A stretch of 64,000 nt of DNA from Alphaproteobacteria bacterium (GTDB lineage Bacteria; Pseudomonadota; Alphaproteobacteria; Reyranellales; Reyranellaceae), in the NCBI GenBank assembly GCA_016869975.1, contig VGCZ01000016.1, forward strand, positions 1 to 64,000, written 5' to 3'. Position numbers and translations under genes: made by a program. A model generated the notes under the pieces. It did no database searches and was not told the DNA's origin. It worked only from the letters and a program-made list of their open reading frames with translations. Numbering within the stretch: position 1 is the stretch's first letter; each line of letters opens with the position of its first letter. Of the stretch, positions 34,878 to 42,065 are shown piece by piece.

Positions 34878-35726
34878 ATGGCTTTCAAGGATGTCTTGCT
34901 CCAGATCAGCAGCTATCCGGACCCGACGCCGGTCGTGGCGATCGAGCAAGCGGTCGGCTTTACCGCGGCGTTGGGCGCGCACATCTCGGCCCTGACCTTC
35001 AACATCGAGATTCCGAGCACCAAGAACGTGCTTGCGAACGCGTTGCTTGACGTCCCCGGGATGGCAGCGGCCGCGCAGCAGAAGAGTGTGGTAAACGCCC
35101 GGAGCCTGGTCGATGTGTTCGAAAGCGTCGCGACAAAGCGCGGCGTTCCACACGGCCACTTCATCGAATCATCCACGACATCGCGGCTGGCGGCCATCGT
35201 GACCGAACACGCCAGGATGCACGATGTCACAATGATCCCGGTCAGCGAGGAAGTGGGCTTTCAGCAGTTTGTCGCCGAGTGCGTGCTGTTCGGCTCGGGC
35301 CGACCGGCGATCATCCTCCCGGAGGCACAGAAAAAGTGCCGCTCCCCGTCTCTCGATGTCGTCGGCGTGGCTTGGGATTTCAGCCGGTCGGCGGCGCGGG
35401 CCGTGGCGGATGCCATGCCGATCCTGGAGCGTGCCAAGACTGTGCGGGTGGTGACGATCACCCGGGAAAAGAAGATCGATACGAAGCGTTCGGGCGCCGA
35501 GCTGGCGAGGCATCTTGCGTTGCATGGCATCGAAGTTGTCGTGGAGGAGGAAGAGGCCGCCGAACGGTCGATCGGCCAGGCTCTCGGCGACTTCGCGACC
35601 GCGCACGACCTCGACCTGCTCGTCATGGGCGCTTATGGGCACTCCCGCCTGCGCGACTTCGTCCTGGGCGGCGCGACCAAGACCGTCATCTCCCACCCGC
35701 CGTTGCCAGTGATCTTGTCACATTGA
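34878..35726 (+). CDS. universal stress protein with tandem UspA domains
   Basis: The 282-residue protein has two Usp-like halves. The second ends with LDLLVMGAYGHSRLRDFVLG and GATKTVISHPPLPVILSH, the conserved ATP-loop pattern G-x2-G-x9-G(S/T). The first half is more degenerate. GAGGAG lies about nine bases before ATG 34878, which decides the start over longer upstream frames. Usp proteins are cytoplasmic nucleotide-binding stress factors. Its neighbours are TerC, zinc-ribbon and DUF465 genes, a stress-like set. Confidence 0.9.
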   Translation: MAFKDVLLQISSYPDPTPVVAIEQAVGFTAALGAHISALTFNIEIPSTKNVLANALLDVPGMAAAAQQKSVVNARSLVDVFESVATKRGVPHGHFIESSTTSRLAAIVTEHARMHDVTMIPVSEEVGFQQFVAECVLFGSGRPAIILPEAQKKCRSPSLDVVGVAWDFSRSAARAVADAMPILERAKTVRVVTITREKKIDTKRSGAELARHLALHGIEVVVEEEEAAERSIGQALGDFATAHDLDLLVMGAYGHSRLRDFVLGGATKTVISHPPLPVILSH

Positions 35727-35879
35727 GGCGCCGCGCCCGTCGCCGCGCGAAGGCGGGATCGGTACGGACGGCTCCCGAAAGGTCCGCGCTCCTCTCCGAC
35801 CTTCGGGCCGGGCGCGATGTCGGGCCTTTGACCCTTTCAACAAACGCTCCCGAACACCCGAGCATCAAGGAAGACAGAC

Positions 35880-36941
35880 ATGGACCTGCTCGCCGACTTC
35901 CTGACCAGCGATTTCATCGGCCAATCGGTCTGGCTCTGGCTCGTTTTCGCAGTCGTGGTCGGCGCCTTGCTCGCCTTCGACCTCGGCGTTCTTCACAAGC
36001 ATGACAGAGAGCTCGGTGTCGGCGAAAGCCTGGTGTTGTCCGCGTTCTACATCGCGATCGCGCTGGTGTTCGGCGCCTGGCTGTGGTGGTCGATGGGTCC
36101 GACCTCGGGCATGGAGTACTTTACGGGCTATGCCCTCGAGAAGGCGCTCTCGATCGACAACGTCTTCGTCATCTCGCTGATCTTCAGCTATTTCGCCATT
36201 CCCGCCAAGTACCAGTACCGGGCGCTGCTCTGGGGTATCATCGCGGTGCTGGTCTTGCGCGGCATCATGATCGGACTCGGCGCGGCGCTCGTGCAGCAGT
36301 ACGAGTGGGTGCTCTACATCTTCGGCGCGTTCCTGATCGCCACGGGCATCAAGATGCTCGTCATGGGAGAGAGCGAGCAGGACGTGTCGAAGAATCCGAT
36401 CGTGCGCTTCCTGTCCAAGCGCATGCGTGTCACGACCGAGTTGCATGGTTCGCGCTTCTTCGTTCGCAAGCCCGATCCGCAGACGGGCAAGCTCGCGCGC
36501 TTCGCGACGCCCCTGTTCCTCGCGCTCGTCGTGATCAACATCGCCGACCTTGTGTTCGCGGTCGACTCGGTGCCGGCGATCTTCGCTATCACGACCGATA
36601 CCTACATCGTGTTCACGGCCAATATCATGGCGATCCTCGGTCTGCGCGCCCTCTATTTCGCCTTGGCCGCCATGGTCCACCGATTCGAGTACTTGAAGTA
36701 CGCGCTCGCCATCGTGCTCGTCTTCATCGGCGCGAAGATCTTCTGGAACCAGATCGTCAGCAAGGTCGACCCCGCGATCTCACTCGGCGTGACCTTGTCC
36801 CTCATCGCGGGCGGCGTGCTGTTCTCGCTATGGAAAACCCGTGTGGCGGCGACACATGAAACCGCCAGCCACGGCCCGACAACGCCGCTCCCGGACGCCA
36901 TCGGTCCACGGCCCTCCGCTCGCCCGGCGGGAGACGATTGA
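35880..36941 (+). CDS. TerC family integral membrane protein
   Basis: The 353-residue protein has about eight or nine membrane segments and the TerC signature: conserved Asp/Glu in FDLGVLHKHDRELGVGESL and EKALSIDNVFVISLIFSYFA, and FAVDSVPAIFAITTDTYIVF. Members handle Mn2+ and metal stress, for example loading exoenzymes or exporting Mn, and some give tellurite resistance. AAGGAA precedes the ATG. The cytoplasmic tail is about 40 residues. No yybP-ykoY riboswitch could be confidently seen in the 150-base leader. Confidence 0.93.
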   Translation: MDLLADFLTSDFIGQSVWLWLVFAVVVGALLAFDLGVLHKHDRELGVGESLVLSAFYIAIALVFGAWLWWSMGPTSGMEYFTGYALEKALSIDNVFVISLIFSYFAIPAKYQYRALLWGIIAVLVLRGIMIGLGAALVQQYEWVLYIFGAFLIATGIKMLVMGESEQDVSKNPIVRFLSKRMRVTTELHGSRFFVRKPDPQTGKLARFATPLFLALVVINIADLVFAVDSVPAIFAITTDTYIVFTANIMAILGLRALYFALAAMVHRFEYLKYALAIVLVFIGAKIFWNQIVSKVDPAISLGVTLSLIAGGVLFSLWKTRVAATHETASHGPTTPLPDAIGPRPSARPAGDD

Positions 36942-37262
36942 TGGCCATTGACGCCCTGTTCGCCGCGTCGCGCGCATCATCGCATCGGCGCGTCAAAGCC
37001 GATACGCGTGGAACGTCATCGCCGGCCTCGACATACCGGGCCAGTTTGCGGCGACCGCGCTCGCCATTGGTGCCGATACTGCGGCCAAGACGGCTTGGCT
37101 CGACGATCTTGCCGATACGCTTGAACTTCATCCGGCCCATGCGGCCGCCTGTCGCGATCGGATCCGGCGTATCTCGCCCGACAATTCCAGGCTCGATCGG
37201 CGATCCGCGGAATCATGGAGCCGTGACCCTGGCGATTGTTCGCGGGCGCCGCAGGCGATTCG
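36942..37262 (+). pseudogene. possible coding remnant between terC and the SbtA-like gene
   Basis: A plus-strand frame without start reads RRVARIIASARQSRYAWNVI, AGLDIPGQFAATALAIGADT, and TAWLDDLADTLELHPAHAAA. It has protein-like periodicity and resembles the end of a DUF533-type helical protein, but has no ATG, no ribosome site and an in-frame stop just upstream. I treat it as a decayed gene fragment; coincidental open frame is possible. Confidence 0.3.
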
Positions 37263-38246
37263 ATGCCGGCTGACATCCTGTCGCTCGCCGGCGCCAATCT
37301 GCTGTCGCCGATGACGCTGTGCTTCGCGCTGGGCGCGTTGGCGGCGTTCGTGCGATCCGACCTCGAGTTTCCCGACGCGATCGCCAAGGGCCTGGCGATC
37401 TACCTGATGCTGGCGATCGGCATGAAGGGCGGCGTCGCGCTGGCTGGTGGCGCCTCGACCGATGCGATCCTGGCCATCGTCGTGGCGGGCTTCGTGAGCT
37501 TCCTGCTGCCGGTCGTCGCCTACGCGCTGCTGCGGGCGGCGACCCGCGCGGCCGCGGTGGACGCCGCGGCGATCGGCGCGCATTACGGCTCGGTCAGCGT
37601 CGTGACCTTCGTCACCGCCAGCGAGTTCCTCGCCGCGCGCGGCATGACGTTCGAGGGATATCTGGTGGCGATGATGGCGGTGATGGAGACGCCGGCGATC
37701 GTCATGGGCCTGCTGCTCGCGCGCCGGGCCGGCTTCGCCGGCCCGCGCAGCGCGGCGGCCACGCGTCATCTGTGGCGGGAGGTGCTGTTCAACGGCAGCA
37801 TCGTGCTGCTGGTCGGCGGCTTCCTGATCGGCTGGATCGTCGGTGCGCCGGGCTACGCCAAGGTCAAGCCTTTCCTGGGCGACCTGTTCAACGGGCTGCT
37901 GTGCCTGTTCCTGCTCGACATGGGCGTCGTCGCGATGCGCCAGCTGCGCGCCGCGCCGGCCCTGTCACCGGCGTTGGTGGGCTTCGCGCTGGTCCAGCCG
38001 CTGATCGGCGCGGCGGTCGGTCTCGGGCTCGGATCGGCCCTGGGTCTTTCGGTCGGCGGTGTGGCGCTGTTCGCCACGCTGTGCGCGTCCGCCTCGTACA
38101 TCGCCGTGCCGGCGGCCATGCGATTGGCGCTGCCCAAGGCCAATCCCGCGCTGTACTTGACCTTGTCGCTGGGCGTGACCTTCCCGTTCAATGTCGCGAT
38201 CGGCATCCCGCTCTACACCGCCATCGCCACCGCGCTCCGTCCCTGA
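37263..38246 (+). CDS. SbtA-like sodium-dependent bicarbonate transporter
   Basis: The 327-residue membrane protein has about ten hydrophobic helices arranged as two inverted halves, matching the SbtA/DUF897 family: KGLAIYLMLAIGMKGGVALA, GAHYGSVSVVTFVTASEFLA (helix-breaking substrate region), ETPAIVMGLLLARR and CASASYIAVPAAMRLALPKA. SbtA imports bicarbonate with Na+ in the inner membrane of cyanobacteria and some proteobacteria. The next gene encodes a PII-like SbtB regulator, strengthening the call. Confidence 0.88.
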   Translation: MPADILSLAGANLLSPMTLCFALGALAAFVRSDLEFPDAIAKGLAIYLMLAIGMKGGVALAGGASTDAILAIVVAGFVSFLLPVVAYALLRAATRAAAVDAAAIGAHYGSVSVVTFVTASEFLAARGMTFEGYLVAMMAVMETPAIVMGLLLARRAGFAGPRSAAATRHLWREVLFNGSIVLLVGGFLIGWIVGAPGYAKVKPFLGDLFNGLLCLFLLDMGVVAMRQLRAAPALSPALVGFALVQPLIGAAVGLGLGSALGLSVGGVALFATLCASASYIAVPAAMRLALPKANPALYLTLSLGVTFPFNVAIGIPLYTAIATALRP

Positions 38247-38256
38247 GGCCGCCACC

Positions 38257-38574
38257 ATGAGCGACGCGCCCGTCCATCGCCGCAAGAAGATCGAGATCGT
38301 CTGCGAGCGCGCTATCCTCGATGACGTCCTGGAGTGGCTGCGCGAGGCGGGCGTGACCGGCCATACCGTGATCCCGCATGTCGCGGGGCATGGCCGCCAG
38401 GGGCGGCGCGACGGCGACGAGGCCAGCAGGATCCTCGAGAACGCGCTGGTGATCGCCATCACGCGCGAGGATGTCGCGCGCCGGCTGTTGCGCGATAGTG
38501 TCGAGCGACTGCGCGACTTCGCCGCGATCGTCTATCTCTGCGATGTCGAGGTCGCCAGGCCAGATCATTTCTGA
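38257..38574 (+). CDS. PII-like regulator, SbtB type
   Basis: The 105-residue protein has the ferredoxin-like PII fold pattern: RKKIEIVCERAILDDVLEWL, VTGHTVIPHVAGHGRQGRRD in the T-loop region, and ALVIAITREDVARRLL. GAGG lies about nine bases upstream. SbtB binds adenine nucleotides and blocks SbtA. Its start is ten bases after the sbtA stop, so the two are an operon. Confidence 0.8.
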   Translation: MSDAPVHRRKKIEIVCERAILDDVLEWLREAGVTGHTVIPHVAGHGRQGRRDGDEASRILENALVIAITREDVARRLLRDSVERLRDFAAIVYLCDVEVARPDHF

Positions 38575-38601
38575 GCGCGGACTGTGCCGGGAGGCGCGAC
38601 C

Positions 38602-38961
38602 ATGCTGAAGTTCGATCACCTCACCCTGGCGGTCAGCGACTGGCGGGCCTCACGACGCTGGTACGTCGAGGTGCTGGGGCTCAAGGTCGAGTTCGAGATG
38701 CCCGACCGCCGCTCGGTGGCGGTGCGCGACGATCACGACTTCACGCTCTTCCTGGCCGAGGGGCCGGTGCCCGATCATCCCGAAGCCTTCGCGCTCTATT
38801 TCCGGGTCGACGACGTGCATGTCTCGTATCCCGACATGTCGGCGAAGGGAGCGCGCGACGGCCATCCGCCGAAGACGGTTTTCTGGGGCTTCGGCGCCGA
38901 GCTGCGCGACCCCGACGGCTACCTCATTCGTCTATGGGACGAGAAGTCGATGAATGGTTGA
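38602..38961 (+). CDS. VOC-superfamily (glyoxalase-like) protein
   Basis: The 119-residue protein has the vicinal-oxygen-chelate repeat: FDHLTLAVSDWRASRRWYVE at the start (metal His), FALYFRVDDVHVSYPDM in the middle, and ELRDPDGYLIRLWDEK at the end with the second metal Glu-type ligand position replaced or shifted. These small proteins bind metal and act as lyases, isomerases, dioxygenases or antibiotic-binding proteins. GGGAGG precedes the ATG at 38602. Substrate unknown. Confidence 0.87.
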   Translation: MLKFDHLTLAVSDWRASRRWYVEVLGLKVEFEMPDRRSVAVRDDHDFTLFLAEGPVPDHPEAFALYFRVDDVHVSYPDMSAKGARDGHPPKTVFWGFGAELRDPDGYLIRLWDEKSMNG

Positions 38962-39009
38962 CATCGCGCGGCCCGGCCATTAACCGAGGCGCCTTGGTCG
39001 GCGGTTCGT

Positions 39010-39094
39010 GCCCTGGTGGCGGAATTGGTAGACGCGCTAGTTTCAGGTACTAGTGCCGCGAGGCGTGGAAGTTCGAGTCTTCTCCAGGGCACCA
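39010..39094 (+). tRNA. tRNA-Leu (CAG anticodon)
   Basis: Acceptor stem GCCCTGG pairs with CCAGGGC, followed by A and encoded CCA (39092-39094). The anticodon stem CTAGT/ACTAG holds loop TTCAGGT with anticodon CAG at 39044-39046. A long variable arm and T loop TTCGAGT are present. The nrnC start codon lies only nine bases downstream. Confidence 0.97.
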
Positions 39095-39103
39095 CCGACC
39101 GCC

Positions 39104-39715
39104 ATGACAAACCATCTGCATCAGGGTGACCTGCCGCCCGGCCTCGATCTCGGGCCGGTCGTGGCGATCGATTCCGAGACCATGGGGTTGAACCCCCACC
39201 GGGACAGGCTGTGCGTGGTGCAGCTCTCGGCTGGGGATGGCGACGCCCACCTCGTGCAGTTCGCGCGCGGCCGCTACGACGCGCCCAATCTCTGCGCCCT
39301 GCTCGCCGATCCGAACCGGCTGAAGCTTTTCCACTTCGCGCGCTTCGATATCGCGGTCATGCGCCATTATCTCGGCGTCGTCACCCAGCCAGTCTATTGT
39401 ACCAAGATCGCCGCCCGCCTGGTGCGCACCTACACCGATCGCTTTGGCCTGAAGGATCTGTGCAAGGAGCTGGTGGGCGTCGAGCTCAGCAAACAGCAGC
39501 AATCCTCCGACTGGGGCGCCGAGACGCTCTCAGAGGAGCAGATCGCCTACGCCGCGTCCGATGTGCTGCACCTGCACAGGCTGAAGGAAAAGCTCGACCT
39601 TATGCTGCGGCGCGAAGGGCGGGTGGCGCTGGCCGAGGCCGCCTTCCGCTTCCTGCCCGCCCGCGCCCAGCTCGACCTCGATGGCTGGGCGGAAACTGAT
39701 ATTTTCGCACACTAA
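39104..39715 (+). CDS. nrnC: nanoRNase C (RNase D-like DEDDy exonuclease)
   Basis: The 203-residue protein is a stand-alone DEDDy 3'-5' exonuclease domain: VVAIDSETMGLNPHRDRLCV (DxE, residues about 22-24), FHFARFDIAVM (second Asp) and YAASDVLHLHRLKEKL (YxxxD). It lacks the HRDC domains of full RNase D, matching alphaproteobacterial NrnC, which degrades RNA dinucleotides in the cytoplasm. The start at 39104 matches the NrnC N-terminus (HQGDLP). It begins nine bases after the tRNA-Leu CCA end, with no clear Shine-Dalgarno outside the tRNA. Confidence 0.95.
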   Translation: MTNHLHQGDLPPGLDLGPVVAIDSETMGLNPHRDRLCVVQLSAGDGDAHLVQFARGRYDAPNLCALLADPNRLKLFHFARFDIAVMRHYLGVVTQPVYCTKIAARLVRTYTDRFGLKDLCKELVGVELSKQQQSSDWGAETLSEEQIAYAASDVLHLHRLKEKLDLMLRREGRVALAEAAFRFLPARAQLDLDGWAETDIFAH

Positions 39716-39744
39716 CTGTATATAAACTTGGCGCGAAAATTGCA

Positions 39745-39773
39745 TTGACATCAACCTGACACGGCCCGCTAGA
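39745..39773 (+). promoter_or_regulatory. promoter of the lptC-lptA-lptB-rpoN operon, probably giving a leaderless mRNA
   Basis: TTGACA (39745-39750) and GCTAGA (39768-39773) are 17 bases apart. Initiation six to eight bases later would coincide with the lptC ATG at 39781. No Shine-Dalgarno precedes that ATG. A TATAAA upstream near 39721 could mark a second promoter. Confidence 0.6.
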
Positions 39774-39780
39774 TGCCCGC

Positions 39781-40455
39781 ATGAGCGGGGATGTCGCAAA
39801 AATCCGGGTCGATCGCCGGGCCGTCCGGCGCCGGCTGTTGGCCGCCCGGCCGACCGGTTCGCTGCCCGTCCTGGTGCGCTACAGCGCCCATATCCAGATC
39901 GCGCTGCCCTTCCTCGCCCTGGTCATTGTCATGGCCGGGCTGGTCTGGCCGCTGCTGACCGGCGAGGTGGTGCGCATGCCGGTGGGCCGCGCGCCGCTGA
40001 GCGCCGATCGCACGGACTATGCCAGCCTCGACCGTCCCCGGCTGAGCGGCCTGGATCGGACCGACCGGCCCTATTCGCTGGCCGCCGAGCGCGCCACCCA
40101 GCGCGGCCGGGACGACACGGTGATCGAGCTCACCGCACCGCGCATCGAGCTGACGGCGCGCAACGGGCGGCGCATCCAGGTCTGGTCCGACACTGGCCGC
40201 TTCGACCGCACCGAGAGCCACATGGACTTCGCCGGCCACGTCACGGCGCGCGACGACCGCGGCAACACCGTGGTCGCCGAGCGCCTGCGGGTCGATCCGC
40301 GCGCCGGCAGCCTGCTGAGCGATCGGCCGATCCGCGGCGACGGGCCGGATGGCGAGGTCGACGCCGAGGGCATCGAGGTACGCGGCCATGGCGAGCGCGT
40401 GATTTTCACCGGCCGTGTGCGCCTGCTGCTGCGCCCGGACGAGGAGGCGCGCTGA
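39781..40455 (+). CDS. lptC: LPS export periplasmic protein LptC
   Basis: The 224-residue protein has a single N-terminal membrane anchor (IALPFLALVIVMAGLVWPLL, residues about 40-60) and a periplasmic beta-jellyroll with DTVIELTAPRIELTARNGRR and SHMDFAGHVTARDDRGNTVV, as in alphaproteobacterial LptC. It bridges LptBFG to LptA in lipopolysaccharide transport. It is first in lptC-lptA-lptB-rpoN-hpf-ptsN; LptF and LptG are not in this window. Confidence 0.9.
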   Translation: MSGDVAKIRVDRRAVRRRLLAARPTGSLPVLVRYSAHIQIALPFLALVIVMAGLVWPLLTGEVVRMPVGRAPLSADRTDYASLDRPRLSGLDRTDRPYSLAAERATQRGRDDTVIELTAPRIELTARNGRRIQVWSDTGRFDRTESHMDFAGHVTARDDRGNTVVAERLRVDPRAGSLLSDRPIRGDGPDGEVDAEGIEVRGHGERVIFTGRVRLLLRPDEEAR

Positions 40456-40456
40456 G

Positions 40457-41251
40457 ATGCGCGCTGCGGCCCTCGTTCTGCTCACCGCCCTGACGTCCGG
40501 CGCCGCCGTTGCGCAGATCGCCGATCGCGCCATCGAGGTCACCGCCGACCAGGGCCTCGAATGGGACAAGACGCAGAAGCTCTACATCGCCCGCGGCAAC
40601 GCCAAGCTGACGCGCGGCCAGACTGCGATCGCCGCCGGCGTCCTGCGCGCCTGGTACCGCGACGACGATACGCGGCGCGGCGAGGTGTTCCGCGTCGAGG
40701 CCGAGGGCGACGTGCGCATCACGCGCGGCGATCTGGTGGCGACGGGCGGGCGCGCCGTCTACGATATCGACAAGCGCGTCGGCAGGCTGACCGGCGCCGG
40801 CCTCGCCGCCAGCAGCGGCGACGCGCGGCTGAGCGCGAGCGACTTCATCGAGCTGCACGACGATCGCAGGGTCGTGGTGGCGCAGGGTGGCGTGCGCCTG
40901 ATGCGCCCCGGCGAGGAGCTGCGCGCGGCGACGCTCAGCCTGCATTTCGAGCCGGTCGAGATCGGCGCGCGCGGCCGCACGCGGTTGGTGCGGGTCGAGG
41001 CGGACGGCGACGTGCGGGTCACCTCCTGCGCCGGCACGGTGCAGGCGAACCGCGTCGTCTACGACCCGCAGAGCGGCGACGCGCAGCTCTCGGGCGAGGT
41101 GAAGCTGACGCGCGGCAACGATCGGCTCGAAGGCGCGGCGGCGGAGATCAACACCAAAGACGGCTCGATGCGCGTGACCTCTGCGCCGCGTGGACGCGTC
41201 TCGGTGGTGCTGGACAAGGGCGGCGCGGCCAAGGGTGCGCCATGCCGGTGA
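40457..41251 (+). CDS. lptA: LPS transport periplasmic protein LptA
   Basis: The 264-residue protein has a signal peptide (MRAAALVLLTALTSGAAVAQ) and tandem OstA-type beta repeats such as IEVTADQGLEWDKTQKLYIA, GRAVYDIDKRVGRLTGAGLA and ANRVVYDPQSGDAQLSGEVK. LptA forms the periplasmic bridge carrying lipopolysaccharide to the outer membrane. It is longer than E. coli LptA (185 residues) by an extra repeat block. It starts two bases after the lptC stop. Confidence 0.9.
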   Translation: MRAAALVLLTALTSGAAVAQIADRAIEVTADQGLEWDKTQKLYIARGNAKLTRGQTAIAAGVLRAWYRDDDTRRGEVFRVEAEGDVRITRGDLVATGGRAVYDIDKRVGRLTGAGLAASSGDARLSASDFIELHDDRRVVVAQGGVRLMRPGEELRAATLSLHFEPVEIGARGRTRLVRVEADGDVRVTSCAGTVQANRVVYDPQSGDAQLSGEVKLTRGNDRLEGAAAEINTKDGSMRVTSAPRGRVSVVLDKGGAAKGAPCR

Positions 41252-41276
41252 CGACGGCGATGACAGGGGCGTGGTG

Positions 41277-42065
41277 ATGTGGTGGCGTAAGCGGGCCGCG
41301 GCGGAGTCCTCGGGCGAGCCGCCGCTGCGCGCGGTGTCGAGCGATAGCGGGCTCGAGGCGGTGCGCCTCGACAAGCGCTACAACCGCCGCCCCGTGGTGC
41401 GTGACCTGTCGCTCAGTCTGCGCCGCGGCGAGGTGGTCGGCCTGCTCGGCCCCAATGGCGCCGGCAAGACCACGACGTTCCATATCCTCTGCGGCCTGAT
41501 CTCCGCCGATTCCGGCGCCGTGCTGCTCGACGGGCGTGACATCACCAAGCTGCCGATGTTTCGCCGCGCGCGTCTGGGTATCGGTTACCTGCCGCAGGAA
41601 TCATCGGTGTTCCGCGGCTTGAGCGTCGCCGACAATCTGCGCGCCGTGCTCGAGCTCACCGAGCCCGATCGCGGCCAGCGCGAGGCGATGATCGCCGCAT
41701 TGCTCGAGGAATTCGACCTCGAGCGCCTGGGCGATACGCCGGCAGCGGCGCTGTCGGGCGGCGAGCGCCGCCGCGTCGAGATCGCGCGCGCGCTGGCGGC
41801 ACGGCCGCGTTTCATCCTGCTCGACGAACCGCTGGCCGGTGTCGATCCGATCGCCGTCGCCGAGATGCGCGGCTTGATCGGCGCGCTGAGCGAGCGCGGC
41901 ATCGGCGTGCTGATCACCGACCACAAGGTGCGCGAGACCTTGGAGCTGGTCGATCGCGCCTATGTCCTGCACGAGGGCGCGGTGCTGGCGGCTGGACCGC
42001 CCGCCGCGCTGGTCGCCGACGAACGCGTCATCGAGACCTATCTGGGCAAAGGCTTTCGGCTATGA
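41277..42065 (+). CDS. lptB: LPS export ABC ATPase LptB
   Basis: The 262-residue ATPase has Walker A GLLGPNGAGKTTTFHI, Q-loop GYLPQESSVFRGL, signature LSGGERRRVEIARAL, Walker B ILLDEPLAGVDPIAV and switch His in ITDHKVRETLE. It powers LptBFGC lipopolysaccharide extraction. A short Ser/Arg-rich N-terminal extension (about 25 residues) precedes the ABC fold. AGGGG lies eight bases before the ATG. Its stop overlaps the rpoN start (ATGA). Confidence 0.95.
   Translation: MWWRKRAAAESSGEPPLRAVSSDSGLEAVRLDKRYNRRPVVRDLSLSLRRGEVVGLLGPNGAGKTTTFHILCGLISADSGAVLLDGRDITKLPMFRRARLGIGYLPQESSVFRGLSVADNLRAVLELTEPDRGQREAMIAALLEEFDLERLGDTPAAALSGGERRRVEIARALAARPRFILLDEPLAGVDPIAVAEMRGLIGALSERGIGVLITDHKVRETLELVDRAYVLHEGAVLAAGPPAALVADERVIETYLGKGFRL

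Noticed and set aside
35727-35879. yybP-ykoY riboswitch upstream of terC
   Set aside because: GC-rich inverted segments exist but the conserved core could not be identified.
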